A DNA stretch of 64,000 bases, from contig JAABRU010000008.1 in assembly GCA_011390755.1 (NCBI GenBank), forward strand, positions 1 through 64,000, in the 5' to 3' direction. Below are positions 8,904-17,180 of the stretch, piece by piece. The stretch is from Desulfobacteraceae bacterium (GTDB lineage Bacteria; Desulfobacterota; Desulfobacteria; Desulfobacterales; Desulfococcaceae). The position numbers and the translations under genes are program-made. The notes beneath the pieces are model-generated. The model saw nothing but the letters and a program-made list of their open reading frames with translations, ran no database searches and was not told the DNA's origin. Numbering within the stretch: position 1 is the stretch's first letter; each line of letters begins with the position of its first letter.

Positions 8904-9507
8904 ATTCTTTTACACCTTTGAAACTGCGGCGGTGAATGGGGCAGGGACCGAATGCGGCTATGGCTTTTTTATGGGCAGGGGTCGGATATCCTTTATGGCG
9001 GGAAAAACCGTAATCCGGGTATTTCTCATGATAATGCAGCATGATACGATCTCTTTCCACTTTGGCTATCACAGAGGCCGCTGCAACGGAAATACTTTTC
9101 GCATCGCCTTTAATCAGGGGCATCTGGGGGATAGGACAGGAGGGAATGCTGATTTTGCCGTCAACCAGCAGATAATCCGGTTGGGGGTCCAGTCTTTCCA
9201 CAGCCATTTTCATGGACTTCAGAGAAGCCTGCAGAATATTGATCCGATCAATTTCCCCAGCTTCAAGTACAGCGATTCCGATACTCACTGCATGATGCCG
9301 AATCACTTCATACACTTCTTCTCTTTTTTTGGGGCTCAGTTTTTTGGAATCTGTAATGCGGGGATCGCAAAAGGCGGGAGGTAAAAGGACAGCAGCAGAA
9401 ACAACCGGACCGGCCAGTGGCCCCCGACCGGCCTCATCTGTTCCTGCAATCAAAGAAAAACCTTTGTTCCTGGCCTGATTTTCAAATGTCCGCATAAAAA
9501 ACGGCAT
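8893..9507 (-). CDS. rnhB: Ribonuclease HII
   Basis: A 204-residue RNase HII that removes ribonucleotides from DNA and RNA primers. The active-site run AGTDEAGRGPLAGPVV carries the DE pair. Further acidic residues are in DSKKLSPKKRE, LLVDGK and SVIAKVERDR. The length is normal for the family. The upstream in-frame Met (MPFFMRTF) at 9507 leaves only 8 bases to the rplS stop; the Met at 9495 is an alternative start. It sits in the conserved rplS-rnhB-yraN order. Confidence 0.96.
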   Translation of the reverse strand: MPFFMRTFENQARNKGFSLIAGTDEAGRGPLAGPVVSAAVLLPPAFCDPRITDSKKLSPKKREEVYEVIRHHAVSIGIAVLEAGEIDRINILQASLKSMKMAVERLDPQPDYLLVDGKISIPSCPIPQMPLIKGDAKSISVAAASVIAKVERDRIMLHYHEKYPDYGFSRHKGYPTPAHKKAIAAFGPCPIHRRSFKGVKEYVR

Positions 9508-9515
9508 CTGTATTA

Positions 9516-9866
9516 TCAGTTCACAAATCTGCGTTCTTTGATACGTGCGGCTTTTCCGCGCAGATTCCGCAGATAGTAAATCTTGGAACGGCGGACCCGG
9601 CCTCTGGTCAGCACTTCGATTTTATCAATCACAGGCGAATGCAGCGGAAAGATACGTTCGACTCCCACACCGTAGGAAATTTTCCGCACAGTAAAAGAAG
9701 CATTGGCCATGCCTTTGCGTTTGCTGATGACGACCCCTTCAAATGCCTGAATACGTTCTTTTTCGCCTTCCTTGATTTTCACATGCACCCGGACCGTATC
9801 CCCCGGAATAAAATCGGGAATATCCAGACGCATCATTTCTCTTTCAATATCGGCAAGTGTTTTCAT
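9516..9866 (-). CDS. rplS: 50S ribosomal protein L19
   Basis: A 116-residue L19 with the family core [51 protein letters not shown] and a C-terminal [19 protein letters not shown]. It sits at the 30S-50S interface. A GGGGGAAAA ribosome site precedes the ATG. A gap of about 118 bases separates it from the upstream methyltransferase gene and may hold an internal promoter, though none is obvious. Confidence 0.98.
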   Translation of the reverse strand: MKTLADIEREMMRLDIPDFIPGDTVRVHVKIKEGEKERIQAFEGVVISKRKGMANASFTVRKISYGVGVERIFPLHSPVIDKIEVLTRGRVRRSKIYYLRNLRGKAARIKERRFVN

Positions 9867-9984
9867 TTGTTTTCCCCCTATTTAATTTGAAAATTTACAA
9901 CAGTTTTATTCATCATTTCCGGATCATTTTCCGGACAGGGAACCCCGCTTTCTGAAACTGCGGAAACCGGATGAGCCAAAATAT

Positions 9985-10620
9985 CTATACAATCTCCCGA
10001 TCCCCCAAAAGCCGGTCCAGAATAACAGAAACAGCCGATCTCACAGAAAGATGATTGTAATCGCTGTTTCCTTTGACCGGTTCCAGAATATGGTCTGCAG
10101 CAGAAATAAAATCTGATGAAATCCCCCATGCAGTGCCAAAAACCAGCAGGCAGGGCCTGTCATCCTGCAGTATTCTCCGAAATGCCGGAAAAGACAGACT
10201 GCCGGAATACGCTTTGGCAGAGGTGACAATCATGCGGGGTTCCTTCTTTCTCTCTTTCCGGATATCCGCCTGCACTTTTTCTATTGAATCGGCAATGCGG
10301 ACGGTTTCCAGAGCATCCCGTCTTGCCGGGTTGTACCGGCCTCCGCCCCCCTCTGTCCAGTGTAAAATCAGTTTTTTCACCAGCAGCTGCTGATCCTCCA
10401 AAGGGGTTACCACATAAAAGGAAGAGACAGCATAGGTTCTGGCGGCCCTTGCAATATCATGCAGATCCAGATTGGTCACAGCCGAAGCAATGGTTTCCCC
10501 TTTTTTATTGACAACCGGATAATGAATCAGTGCCAGGTACAGATTGCGGGAAGATGCGGATTTCAGGCCCATGTCTTTCGCATCATGTTTATCCGGCACA
10601 GTATCCGCTGATATATTCAT
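9985..10620 (-). CDS. SAM-dependent RNA methyltransferase (Methyltrn_RNA_4, SPOUT-like)
   Basis: A 211-residue protein of the family often encoded between trmD and rplS in Desulfobacterota and some other deep lineages. The N-terminal LYLALIHYPVVNKKGE is typical, as are GRYNPARRDALE, LVFGTAWGIS and the C-terminal YNHLSVRSAVSVILDRLLG. The last two look like the trefoil-knot SAM site of SPOUT enzymes. It overlaps trmD by 4 bases (ATGA), so translation is probably coupled. An RNA target is assumed from the family and the neighbourhood; the modified nucleotide is not known. About 20 N-terminal residues precede the conserved part, so a later start is possible. Confidence 0.88.
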   Translation of the reverse strand: MNISADTVPDKHDAKDMGLKSASSRNLYLALIHYPVVNKKGETIASAVTNLDLHDIARAARTYAVSSFYVVTPLEDQQLLVKKLILHWTEGGGGRYNPARRDALETVRIADSIEKVQADIRKERKKEPRMIVTSAKAYSGSLSFPAFRRILQDDRPCLLVFGTAWGISSDFISAADHILEPVKGNSDYNHLSVRSAVSVILDRLLGDREIV

Positions 10621-11387
10621 GATTGCGCTTCCCTTTCCTGAAAAGCTATCAGTTTTGCAATGTCATCCTGCCATTTTTTCAGAATCCGCACTTCTTCCCT
10701 GTGCAGTTTTCCGGTTTTCAGTAAATCCGGTCTTTTCAGAAAAGTCCTTATCAAAGAATCTTCCAGTCTCCAGCGTTCGATCTGCTGATGATTTCCGGAA
10801 AGCAGCACTTCCGGCACACTTTCCCCTTCAAAAATTCCCGGTCTTGTGAAATGCCCGTGTTCCAGCAGACCGCGGGAAAAAGAATCATTTTCGGCAGAGT
10901 TTTCGCATCCCAGCACACCCGGAATAAGGCGGCTGACCGCATCAATGACCACCATGACGGCCGGTTCCCCGCCGGTGAGAACATAGTCTCCGATGGATAA
11001 CTCCCCATCAGTAAAATTCCGGCAGATCCTTTCGTCAATGCCTTCATAACGGCCGCAGATAAAAATAATTTCTTTTTCTCCGGCCATCTCCCTGGCTACA
11101 GACTGGTCAAACTTTCTGCCCTGGGGTGTCATCAGTATTGTCTTTGCATCCGGGGCATTTTCTTTCACAGAACGGATGGCCGCTGCCAAAGGTTCGGGTT
11201 TTATGACCATGCCGCAGCCCCCCCCGTAAGGGCGGTCATCTGTTGTCCGGTGCCTGTCTTTGGCAAAATCGCGGATATTTACGGCAGATGCGGAAATATG
11301 CCCCTCTTCCAGGGCACGGCGGATAATACTGTTTTCCCAGAAAGAAGTAAAAATTTCAGGAAAAAGCGTAATAACGGTAAAGTGCAT
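10617..11387 (-). CDS. trmD: tRNA (guanine-37-N1)-methyltransferase
   Basis: A 256-residue TrmD, which methylates G37 of tRNAs to prevent frameshifting. The SPOUT core is visible in VITLFPEIF, RTTDDRPYGGGCGMVIKPEPL, ICGRYEGIDERI, SIGDYVLTGGEPAVMVVIDAVSRLIPGVLG and the linker HYTRP-like HFTRPGIFEGESVPEVLLSGNH. The length is standard. It follows rimM with 7 bases between them and overlaps the downstream methyltransferase gene by 4. Confidence 0.98.
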   Translation of the reverse strand: MHFTVITLFPEIFTSFWENSIIRRALEEGHISASAVNIRDFAKDRHRTTDDRPYGGGCGMVIKPEPLAAAIRSVKENAPDAKTILMTPQGRKFDQSVAREMAGEKEIIFICGRYEGIDERICRNFTDGELSIGDYVLTGGEPAVMVVIDAVSRLIPGVLGCENSAENDSFSRGLLEHGHFTRPGIFEGESVPEVLLSGNHQQIERWRLEDSLIRTFLKRPDLLKTGKLHREEVRILKKWQDDIAKLIAFQEREAQS

Positions 11388-11394
11388 TTTCTTT

Positions 11395-11913
11395 TCAGCC
11401 GACAGGCAGTCCTTCGGGCAGATCCACCCGCATAATCCCTGCTTCCGGATTAATTTCGGACACCACGGCCGCCAGTGCGGGAATCAGGGTTTCCTTTTTC
11501 CCATCTTTCACGACATACACGTCATTGCTGCCTGTAGAAATAATGGATTCCACTTTTCCCAGAAAATCTTCGTTTTTGTCATACACGGCAAGACCGATCA
11601 GGTCCGACCAGTAATAAGAGTCTGCCTCCGGAAGCGGGAGCCGGGATTTTTCAATGTACAGGCCGTAACCGATCATGCTTTCGGCACGGTTCCTGTCATT
11701 GATGCCTTCTATACGAAGGCGCAGTCCCTTGTTATAAGGAGTGATCTGCTCTACCGTATAAAAGCATCCTTCTTCTCCGCCTCTTTTCAGCCAGAGTTTC
11801 ATCCCGCTGCGGAAAATATCATCGGATTCCGCATAGGAACAGGCCTTCAGGTTTCCTCTGATGCCATGAACACCGACAATCCGGGCAATAAGAAGAAAAT
11901 TTTTGTCTGACAC
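11395..11913 (-). CDS. rimM: Ribosome maturation factor RimM
   Basis: A 172-residue RimM with the N-terminal ARIVGVHGIRGNLKACSYAES and the PRC-barrel part YYWSDLIGLAVYDKNEDFLGKVESIISTGSNDVYVV, ending in LIPALAAVVSEINPEAGIMRVDLPEGL. It assists maturation of the 30S head and binds S19. It lies 4 bases after the KH-protein gene and directly upstream of trmD, the classical rpsP-rimM-trmD-rplS order. Confidence 0.97.
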   Translation of the reverse strand: MSDKNFLLIARIVGVHGIRGNLKACSYAESDDIFRSGMKLWLKRGGEEGCFYTVEQITPYNKGLRLRIEGINDRNRAESMIGYGLYIEKSRLPLPEADSYYWSDLIGLAVYDKNEDFLGKVESIISTGSNDVYVVKDGKKETLIPALAAVVSEINPEAGIMRVDLPEGLPVG

Positions 11914-11917
11914 TGTA

Positions 11918-12148
11918 TTATTCCAGAATTTCCAGAACCGTCCGCTTTTTTACCTTGGCGGAAGCAGCACTCAGAATTGTACGCATGGCTCTTGCTGTCC
12001 GCCCCTGTTTCCCAATAACCTTTCCCAAATCCTCTTTTGCCACTTTCAGTTCCAGAACGGATGTCTGGTTTCCCTCTACTTCTTCAACACTTACCTGTTC
12101 AGGATTATCAACGAGTGCCTGGGCAATGTATTTTATCAGCTCTTTCAT
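11918..12148 (-). CDS. khpA: KH-domain RNA-binding protein (KhpA/YlqC family)
   Basis: A 76-residue single KH-domain protein. It has the GxxG-type loop in [34 protein letters not shown], which is the standard RNA-contact motif. In Gram-positive bacteria the homologue pairs with KhpB/Jag. Here it lies in the conserved slot between rpsP and rimM. A GGAGG is placed 5 to 9 bases before the ATG at 12148. Confidence 0.93.
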   Translation of the reverse strand: MKELIKYIAQALVDNPEQVSVEEVEGNQTSVLELKVAKEDLGKVIGKQGRTARAMRTILSAASAKVKKRTVLEILE

Positions 12149-12194
12149 AGCTCCGCCTCCTTTTACGGTTGTTGAGAATCAGGGTCGGGATCAG

Positions 12195-12449
12195 CTAAGC
12201 CGGATTCGAAAAAACACCCTCTTTTTTCAGAATATTTTTCACGGTATCCGTTGGGACTGCGCCCTGATCCATCCAATATCTGACGCGTTCGTTTTTAATG
12301 CTTACCTCTGCCGGATCCGGAAGAGGATTATAAGTGCCGACGGTTTCCAGAAATCTTCCGTCTCTGGGGCTTTCACTGTTTGCGACAACGATACGGTAAA
12401 AAGGTCTTTTTTTTGCGCCGTGTCTGGCAAGTCTGATTTTAACTGGCAT
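12195..12449 (-). CDS. rpsP: 30S ribosomal protein S16
   Basis: An 84-residue S16. The family start is [24 protein letters not shown]. The rest includes [20 protein letters not shown] and [24 protein letters not shown]. The length is typical. It is the second gene of the ffh-led operon. Confidence 0.98.
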   Translation of the reverse strand: MPVKIRLARHGAKKRPFYRIVVANSESPRDGRFLETVGTYNPLPDPAEVSIKNERVRYWMDQGAVPTDTVKNILKKEGVFSNPA

Positions 12450-12476
12450 CTGTCTGTATTTTCCTCCGATACAATG

Positions 12477-13808
12477 TCAAAAGGGCAGCATTCCGCGGCC
12501 GAAACCGCGCATACCGCCTTTGTTCAGTTTTTTGATCATTTTCATGACCTGTGTATAATTTTTCAAAAGCCGGTTCACATCCTGCACTTTGGTTCCGCTG
12601 CCACCGGCAATCCGCTTGCGGCGGCTCCCATTGATAATATTATGATGGGAGCGTTCATAGGGTGTCATGGAATTAATAATGGCCTCAATGCGCACCAGCT
12701 CTTTTTCATCCACTTCAAGATTTTTCAGCTGTTTTACTTTGTTCATCCCCGGAATCATGCCGATCAGATCGCTCAGGGAACCCATTTTCCGGATCTGCAC
12801 CATCTGATCCCGGAAATCTTCCAAAGTAAACTGATTTTTCCGCAGTTTTTTTTCCAGTTCCGCGGCTTTTTCCTCATCCACAGCGTCCTGGGCTTTTTCA
12901 ATCAGGGAAAGTACATCTCCCATGCCCAGAATACCGGAGGCCATCCGATCCGGATGGAAGGCTTCCAGCTGGTTTGATTTTTCCCCCACCCCGATAAATT
13001 TTACAGGTTTACCGGTAACGGATTTGATGGAAAGTGCCGCACCGCCGCGGGCATCGCCGTCGGTTTTACTGAGAATAACCCCGCCCAGATCCAGTGTATC
13101 ATCAAATGTCTTGGCAATATTGACAGCGTCCTGCCCGGTCATGGCATCGGCCACCAGCAAAATATCCGAAGGCCGGACCTGATCCCGTATCCGCACCAGT
13201 TCCTGCATGAGTTCTTCATCCACATGCAGTCGTCCGGCCGTATCCAGCAGCAGGGTATTACATCCTTCTTTCTGAGCGGCTGTACGGGCCAGACGGCAGA
13301 TTTCCACCGGATCCATCCCGGTTTCGGAAGGGAAAACCGGAACATCGAGCTGCTGCCCCAGTTTTTTCAGCTGCTCTATGGCCGCGGGGCGGTATACATC
13401 GGCAGGCACCAGAAAGGGTTTTTCCCCTTTTTTCCGCAGATACACTGCCAGTTTTCCGGCAGTGGTTGTTTTTCCCGATCCCTGCAGACCGACCAGCATC
13501 AGGGAAACCGGTTTGGGCCCGGCAAGATTCAGTTCCTGATGCTCTGATCCCATGAGTCCGGTCAGCTCATCCCGGACAATTTTGACCACCTGCTGCCCGG
13601 GTGTCAGGCTTTTCATTACTTCCTGCCCCAGAGCCCGTTCTTTCACATCCCGGATAAACTGTTTTGCCACCCGGTAGTGAACGTCCGCCTCCAGCAGGGC
13701 CATCCGGACTTCCCGGAGACCTTCTTCAATATTTTTTTCGCTGAGCTTTCCGTGTCCTTTGAGTTTTTTGAACACGGAATCCAGTCTGCCGCTCAGATTA
13801 TCAAACAT
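12477..13808 (-). CDS. ffh: Signal recognition particle protein Ffh
   Basis: The SRP54-type GTPase that targets nascent inner-membrane proteins to FtsY. I start it at MFDNLSGRL (13808), three codons inside the track ORF, because that is the invariant family N-terminus; this gives 443 residues. The N domain is followed by the G domain with GLQGSGKTTTAGKLA (P-loop), PADVYRPAA, LLDTAGRLH and SKTDGDARGGAALS. The M domain includes MTPYERSHHNIINGSRRKRIAGGSGT and a C-terminus rich in Met, Lys and Gly. It opens the long ribosomal/tRNA operon, as in many bacteria. Confidence 0.97.
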   Translation of the reverse strand: MFDNLSGRLDSVFKKLKGHGKLSEKNIEEGLREVRMALLEADVHYRVAKQFIRDVKERALGQEVMKSLTPGQQVVKIVRDELTGLMGSEHQELNLAGPKPVSLMLVGLQGSGKTTTAGKLAVYLRKKGEKPFLVPADVYRPAAIEQLKKLGQQLDVPVFPSETGMDPVEICRLARTAAQKEGCNTLLLDTAGRLHVDEELMQELVRIRDQVRPSDILLVADAMTGQDAVNIAKTFDDTLDLGGVILSKTDGDARGGAALSIKSVTGKPVKFIGVGEKSNQLEAFHPDRMASGILGMGDVLSLIEKAQDAVDEEKAAELEKKLRKNQFTLEDFRDQMVQIRKMGSLSDLIGMIPGMNKVKQLKNLEVDEKELVRIEAIINSMTPYERSHHNIINGSRRKRIAGGSGTKVQDVNRLLKNYTQVMKMIKKLNKGGMRGFGRGMLPF

Positions 13809-14098
13809 ATTACACATCCTGTCATAAAAAACGAAATCTTAACATTCTAATTTGCAATGAATTGTATGTCAAGTAAAAAATAATTCCCTTAGGCCCCTCC
13901 TCCGACGGCACGGGTTCAGGGGCAAAAATTTTTCAGGGGCACTGACTGCCGGAAAGGGTGACTGACAGAATCATGCTTTTACACCGGATTATAACCTTCT
14001 GCGCGCTTCATCACAAGTAATATTTCTGATCCAGTCCATTTTTTTCTTGCCAGTCTGCCCCGAAGATGTATAAAATAATGTATATTGCCGTTTTCGGT

Positions 14099-14130
14099 AA
14101 TGACAATTATCAAAAATGACAATTATCAAA
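14099..14130. repeat. Exact 16-bp tandem duplication upstream of pilC
   Basis: AATGACAATTATCAAA occurs twice head to tail, ending 31 bases before the pilC ATG. It lies in the 350-base divergent region between ffh and pilC, where no other feature is clear. It could be a paired binding site for a regulator or a replication-slippage scar. The sequence does not decide between these. Confidence 0.55.
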
Positions 14131-14161
14131 TATCAGGCATCAGAAACCGGGGAGGAAAACA

Positions 14162-15370
14162 ATGAAGGAGTTTTTATATAAAGGAAAAAACAAAAGAGGG
14201 GTTCTTGTAAAAGGGATTATTGAAGCGAACAGTCTGGAATCCGCCAAAAACATGGTAAGCAAGAAAGGGCTTGTCAATCCCAAAGTCGGTCTAAAGCCCA
14301 AAGAACTGTACGAATATGTACCGGCTTTGGCCCCTTCGGTAACCAGCAAAGACGTTATTATCTTCTGCCGTCAGTTTTCCACCATGATTGATGCGGGGCT
14401 TCCCATTATCCAGTGTCTTGATCTGCTGGCTTCCCAGGCGGAAAACCCGACGTTTAAAATGATACTAAAGCAGGTCAAAGAGGATGTGGAAGGCGGCATG
14501 ACTCTGGCCGACGGTCTGAAAAGACATCCCAATGAATTTGATCCCCTGTTTGTAAATATGATTGCAGCGGGGGAGGCCGGCGGTATTCTGGATACCATTC
14601 TGCGCAGACTGTCTGAAAACCTCGAAAAAGCGGCAAAACTGAAAGCCAAGGTCAAAAGCGCCATGATGTATCCCACAATCACCATCTGCGTTGCCGTTGC
14701 CGTGGTCATGGTTATCATGGTTTTTGTTATCCCCGTATTTCAGAAAATGTTTGCGGAAATGGGGGCGGCCCTGCCCCAGCTGACGCAGATTGTTATCAAT
14801 ATCAGTGATTTTGTCAAAGCCAATGTGATTTATATGGGGATCGGGGCCGGGCTGCTCGGTTTTGCCTTTAAAAAATATTATGCCACGGGAAAAGGTCGCC
14901 GCACAGTAGATGCCTTTGCCCTGACCCTTCCGGTGATGGGGATGCTGATCCGGAAAATTGCCGTGGCCAAATTTACCCGGACCATGAGCACCATGCTGGC
15001 CAGCGGTGTTGCCATTATGGATGCTCTGGATATTGTGGCCAAAACTGCGGGCAATATGTCGGTGGAACTTGCCATTTATGATGTCCGTTCCGGTATTTCC
15101 GAAGGAAGAACCATGGCGGACCCTCTGCTGGAAAGCGGGGTTTTCCCGCCCATGGTCTGTTCCATGATCGCGGTGGGAGAACAGACAGGCGCTTTGGATT
15201 CCATGCTGGAAAAAATTGCGGATTTTTATGATGATGAAGTGGATGAGGCAGTAAACAATATGACGGAAATGATTGAACCGGCCATGATGTGTTTTCTGGG
15301 AGTTGTTGTCGGCGGACTGGTCATTGCCATGTACCTGCCCATTTTCTCAATGGCAGGCGGTGTCGGATAA
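14162..15370 (+). CDS. pilC: Type IV pilus inner-membrane platform protein PilC
   Basis: A 402-residue PilC/GspF platform protein that links the assembly ATPase to pilin polymerisation. Two T2SS-F domains are seen. The first begins near FCRQFSTMIDAGLPIIQCLDLLA and has DGLKRHPNEFDPLFVNMIAAGEAGG. The second repeats the pattern in KFTRTMSTMLASGVAIMDALDIVA and SGVFPPMVCSMIAVGEQTG. Three hydrophobic segments follow each domain in the usual way. A clear GGGGAGGAA precedes the ATG. pilB and pilT are not in the window. The next gene is pilS, a common pairing. Confidence 0.95.
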   Translation: MKEFLYKGKNKRGVLVKGIIEANSLESAKNMVSKKGLVNPKVGLKPKELYEYVPALAPSVTSKDVIIFCRQFSTMIDAGLPIIQCLDLLASQAENPTFKMILKQVKEDVEGGMTLADGLKRHPNEFDPLFVNMIAAGEAGGILDTILRRLSENLEKAAKLKAKVKSAMMYPTITICVAVAVVMVIMVFVIPVFQKMFAEMGAALPQLTQIVINISDFVKANVIYMGIGAGLLGFAFKKYYATGKGRRTVDAFALTLPVMGMLIRKIAVAKFTRTMSTMLASGVAIMDALDIVAKTAGNMSVELAIYDVRSGISEGRTMADPLLESGVFPPMVCSMIAVGEQTGALDSMLEKIADFYDDEVDEAVNNMTEMIEPAMMCFLGVVVGGLVIAMYLPIFSMAGGVG

Positions 15371-15396
15371 ATAAAAAAAGAAGTTTTCCGGCATAA

Positions 15397-15429
15397 AGAC
15401 TTCCGGAGTTTCCGAAACTCCGGAAGTCT
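15397..15429 (+). terminator. Perfect 15-bp hairpin between pilC and pilS
   Basis: AGACTTCCGGAGTTT and AAACTCCGGAAGTCT pair perfectly around a 3-base loop, 26 bases after the pilC stop. A short A-run follows rather than a T-run. It is therefore more likely a processing or attenuation structure than a strong intrinsic terminator, and it may lower pilS expression relative to pilC. Confidence 0.6.
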
Positions 15430-15467
15430 GTACGAAAAAAAATCCCCTGGAAAGAATCGCTTCATTC

Positions 15468-16766
15468 ATGAACCGGCGCACCGATACATACATTGATTTT
15501 TATCATAAGCTTAAGTGGCTGATGTTTTTCCGTGTGCTCTTTACCACTTTGCTGCTGGGATCAACCATTGTTCTGCAGATAGGCGACGATATCTCTCCCC
15601 TCAGCCGTCCCATGGTGGTTTTGTATGAACTGATTGCAGGTCTGTATTTCCTGTCATTTCTGTATTCCCTGATTATCCGCCGGATAAAAAAACTGCCACT
15701 CTTTGCCTATATGCAAATCAGCATTGATGCCTGCCTTGTCACCCTGATTATTTTTCTTACGGGCAGTTTTTCCAGTCTGTTTTCTTTTCTCTATCTGGTT
15801 GTCATTATTTATGCCAGTATGCTGCTTTTCCGCAAAGGCAGTATGGTAATGGCCGCCGTCTGCAGCATTCAGTACGGCATACTGGTGGATCTGGAGTATT
15901 ACGGTATCCTGACACCCTTCGGTATGGAAGATAATCTTCTGGCACAGAATTTTCCCTGGAGTTTTGTACTTTACAAAGTGCTCATTATTATGGTTGCCTG
16001 TTTTGCAGTGGCATTTCTGAGCGGTTTTCTGGCAGAACACGTCCGGGCAAAAGAAAAAGAACTTGTTGCCATGGAGGCCCGCGTCAAGCGGGTGGAAAAA
16101 ATGGCGGCCATCGGGGAAATCGGACCTCGACTGGCCCATGAAATCAAAAATCCGCTGGCCTCCCTGCGGGGTTCCGTACAGCTGTTACAGGAAAGCGGAA
16201 GCAGTGATCCCCTCCATGAAAAACTGATGCAGATTGTATTAAGAGAAGCCGACAGGCTGAATCTTCTGGTCGGGGATTTTCTGCTTTTTGCCAGACCGCC
16301 TGCCCCGAAATCCGGCAATATTGATCTGGGAAAACAGATGCATGAAATCCTCACGGTTTTCGAACAGGACAGAGAAAGATGCCGGGGAATCCGTATTTCC
16401 AGAGAAATCGAAGAAAATGTCCGTGCTGAAATGGATGCGGATCATCTGCGCCAGGTTTGCTGGAATCTGCTTCTGAATGCGGCCGAATCCATAGCAGGGG
16501 AAGGTTTCATTCATGTCAGTATGCACAGTATCCGGGAAAACAGGGAAAAATATGCGATTGTATGCATCCGGGATAACGGATGCGGTATTCCGTATGACAA
16601 AGTCCAGACGATTTTTGACCCTTTTGTCACAAGCAAAAAAAACGGAACCGGTCTGGGGCTTTCCATTGTGCACCGGATCATGGAATCGGGCAATAACCGT
16701 CTGGATGTGGAAAGCAAAGTCGGAGAAGGCACTGTTTTCACCCTCCGTTTCCGGCAGGTCCGATGA
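15468..16766 (+). CDS. pilS: PilS-type membrane sensor histidine kinase
   Basis: A 432-residue kinase with about six N-terminal membrane segments (residues 15-185) and no large periplasmic domain, as in PilS. The cytoplasmic part has the H-box RLAHEIKNPLASLRGS with H224 as the likely phosphorylation site, the N-box QVCWNLLLNAAESI, G1 DNGCGIP, the F-box FDPFVTSKK and G2 GTGLGLSI. PilS normally phosphorylates PilR, a sigma-54 activator of pilin genes, and is itself controlled by pilin in the membrane. No pilR follows here; the next genes are a small unknown and a channel. A candidate sigma-54 promoter lies before the pilin operon 5 kb away. Confidence 0.9.
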   Translation: MNRRTDTYIDFYHKLKWLMFFRVLFTTLLLGSTIVLQIGDDISPLSRPMVVLYELIAGLYFLSFLYSLIIRRIKKLPLFAYMQISIDACLVTLIIFLTGSFSSLFSFLYLVVIIYASMLLFRKGSMVMAAVCSIQYGILVDLEYYGILTPFGMEDNLLAQNFPWSFVLYKVLIIMVACFAVAFLSGFLAEHVRAKEKELVAMEARVKRVEKMAAIGEIGPRLAHEIKNPLASLRGSVQLLQESGSSDPLHEKLMQIVLREADRLNLLVGDFLLFARPPAPKSGNIDLGKQMHEILTVFEQDRERCRGIRISREIEENVRAEMDADHLRQVCWNLLLNAAESIAGEGFIHVSMHSIRENREKYAIVCIRDNGCGIPYDKVQTIFDPFVTSKKNGTGLGLSIVHRIMESGNNRLDVESKVGEGTVFTLRFRQVR

Positions 16767-16891
16767 AAAAAGATCGGCTTCCCTGAATTTCTTTGACTTT
16801 TCCGTTCATCTGCCCTATTCTGCATATCAGGGACAGGAGACGGGAAGGTTCTGCCGCACAGGCAGAAAAAACTTCAGAAAGGGGGTTTTTC

Positions 16892-17083
16892 ATGGAAAGA
16901 GAAGATATTATCCGGATTGTGGAAGGTCTGAAACTGATTGAGGAAGGTGTGGAAAAAATTCAGAGCGTCATGCGGGCCAAAAAAATCAAATCCTTAAAAG
17001 ATGTGGCCGCCGAACTTATTCCGGTTTTTCAGCAGGATGACAATTCCCTGAGTGATTCCGTTATCAGACATCTGAGTCATTGA
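16892..17083 (+). CDS. Small helical protein of unknown function
   Basis: A 63-residue ORF starting MEREDIIRIVEGLKLIEEG. The track ORF starts earlier, but AGAAAGGGGG lies 7 bases before this ATG, which supports it. The sequence is charged and predicted helical, with a hydrophobic heptad-like face (IIRIVEGLKLIEEGVEKIQSVM), suggesting a coiled coil or a dimerising peptide. It sits between pilS and a strong terminator, so it is probably the last gene of the pilC-pilS unit. I do not recognise the family. Confidence 0.6.
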   Translation: MEREDIIRIVEGLKLIEEGVEKIQSVMRAKKIKSLKDVAAELIPVFQQDDNSLSDSVIRHLSH

Positions 17084-17118
17084 TCCGGACGCGGGTATCC
17101 TAATCTGTCTGTATAAAC

Positions 17119-17153
17119 CCTGCCGGTTTTTTTATCATAAAAAAACCGGCAGG
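17119..17153 (+). terminator. Intrinsic terminator after the pilC-pilS unit
   Basis: CCTGCCGGTTTTTTT and AAAAAAACCGGCAGG form a perfect 15-bp stem with a 5-base loop, followed by TTCTTGTTTTTC. The A/T-rich base of the stem could work in both directions. It separates the small gene from the mechanosensitive channel gene. Confidence 0.85.
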
Positions 17154-17180
17154 TTCTTGTTTTTCATAAAACAGGAAGTC

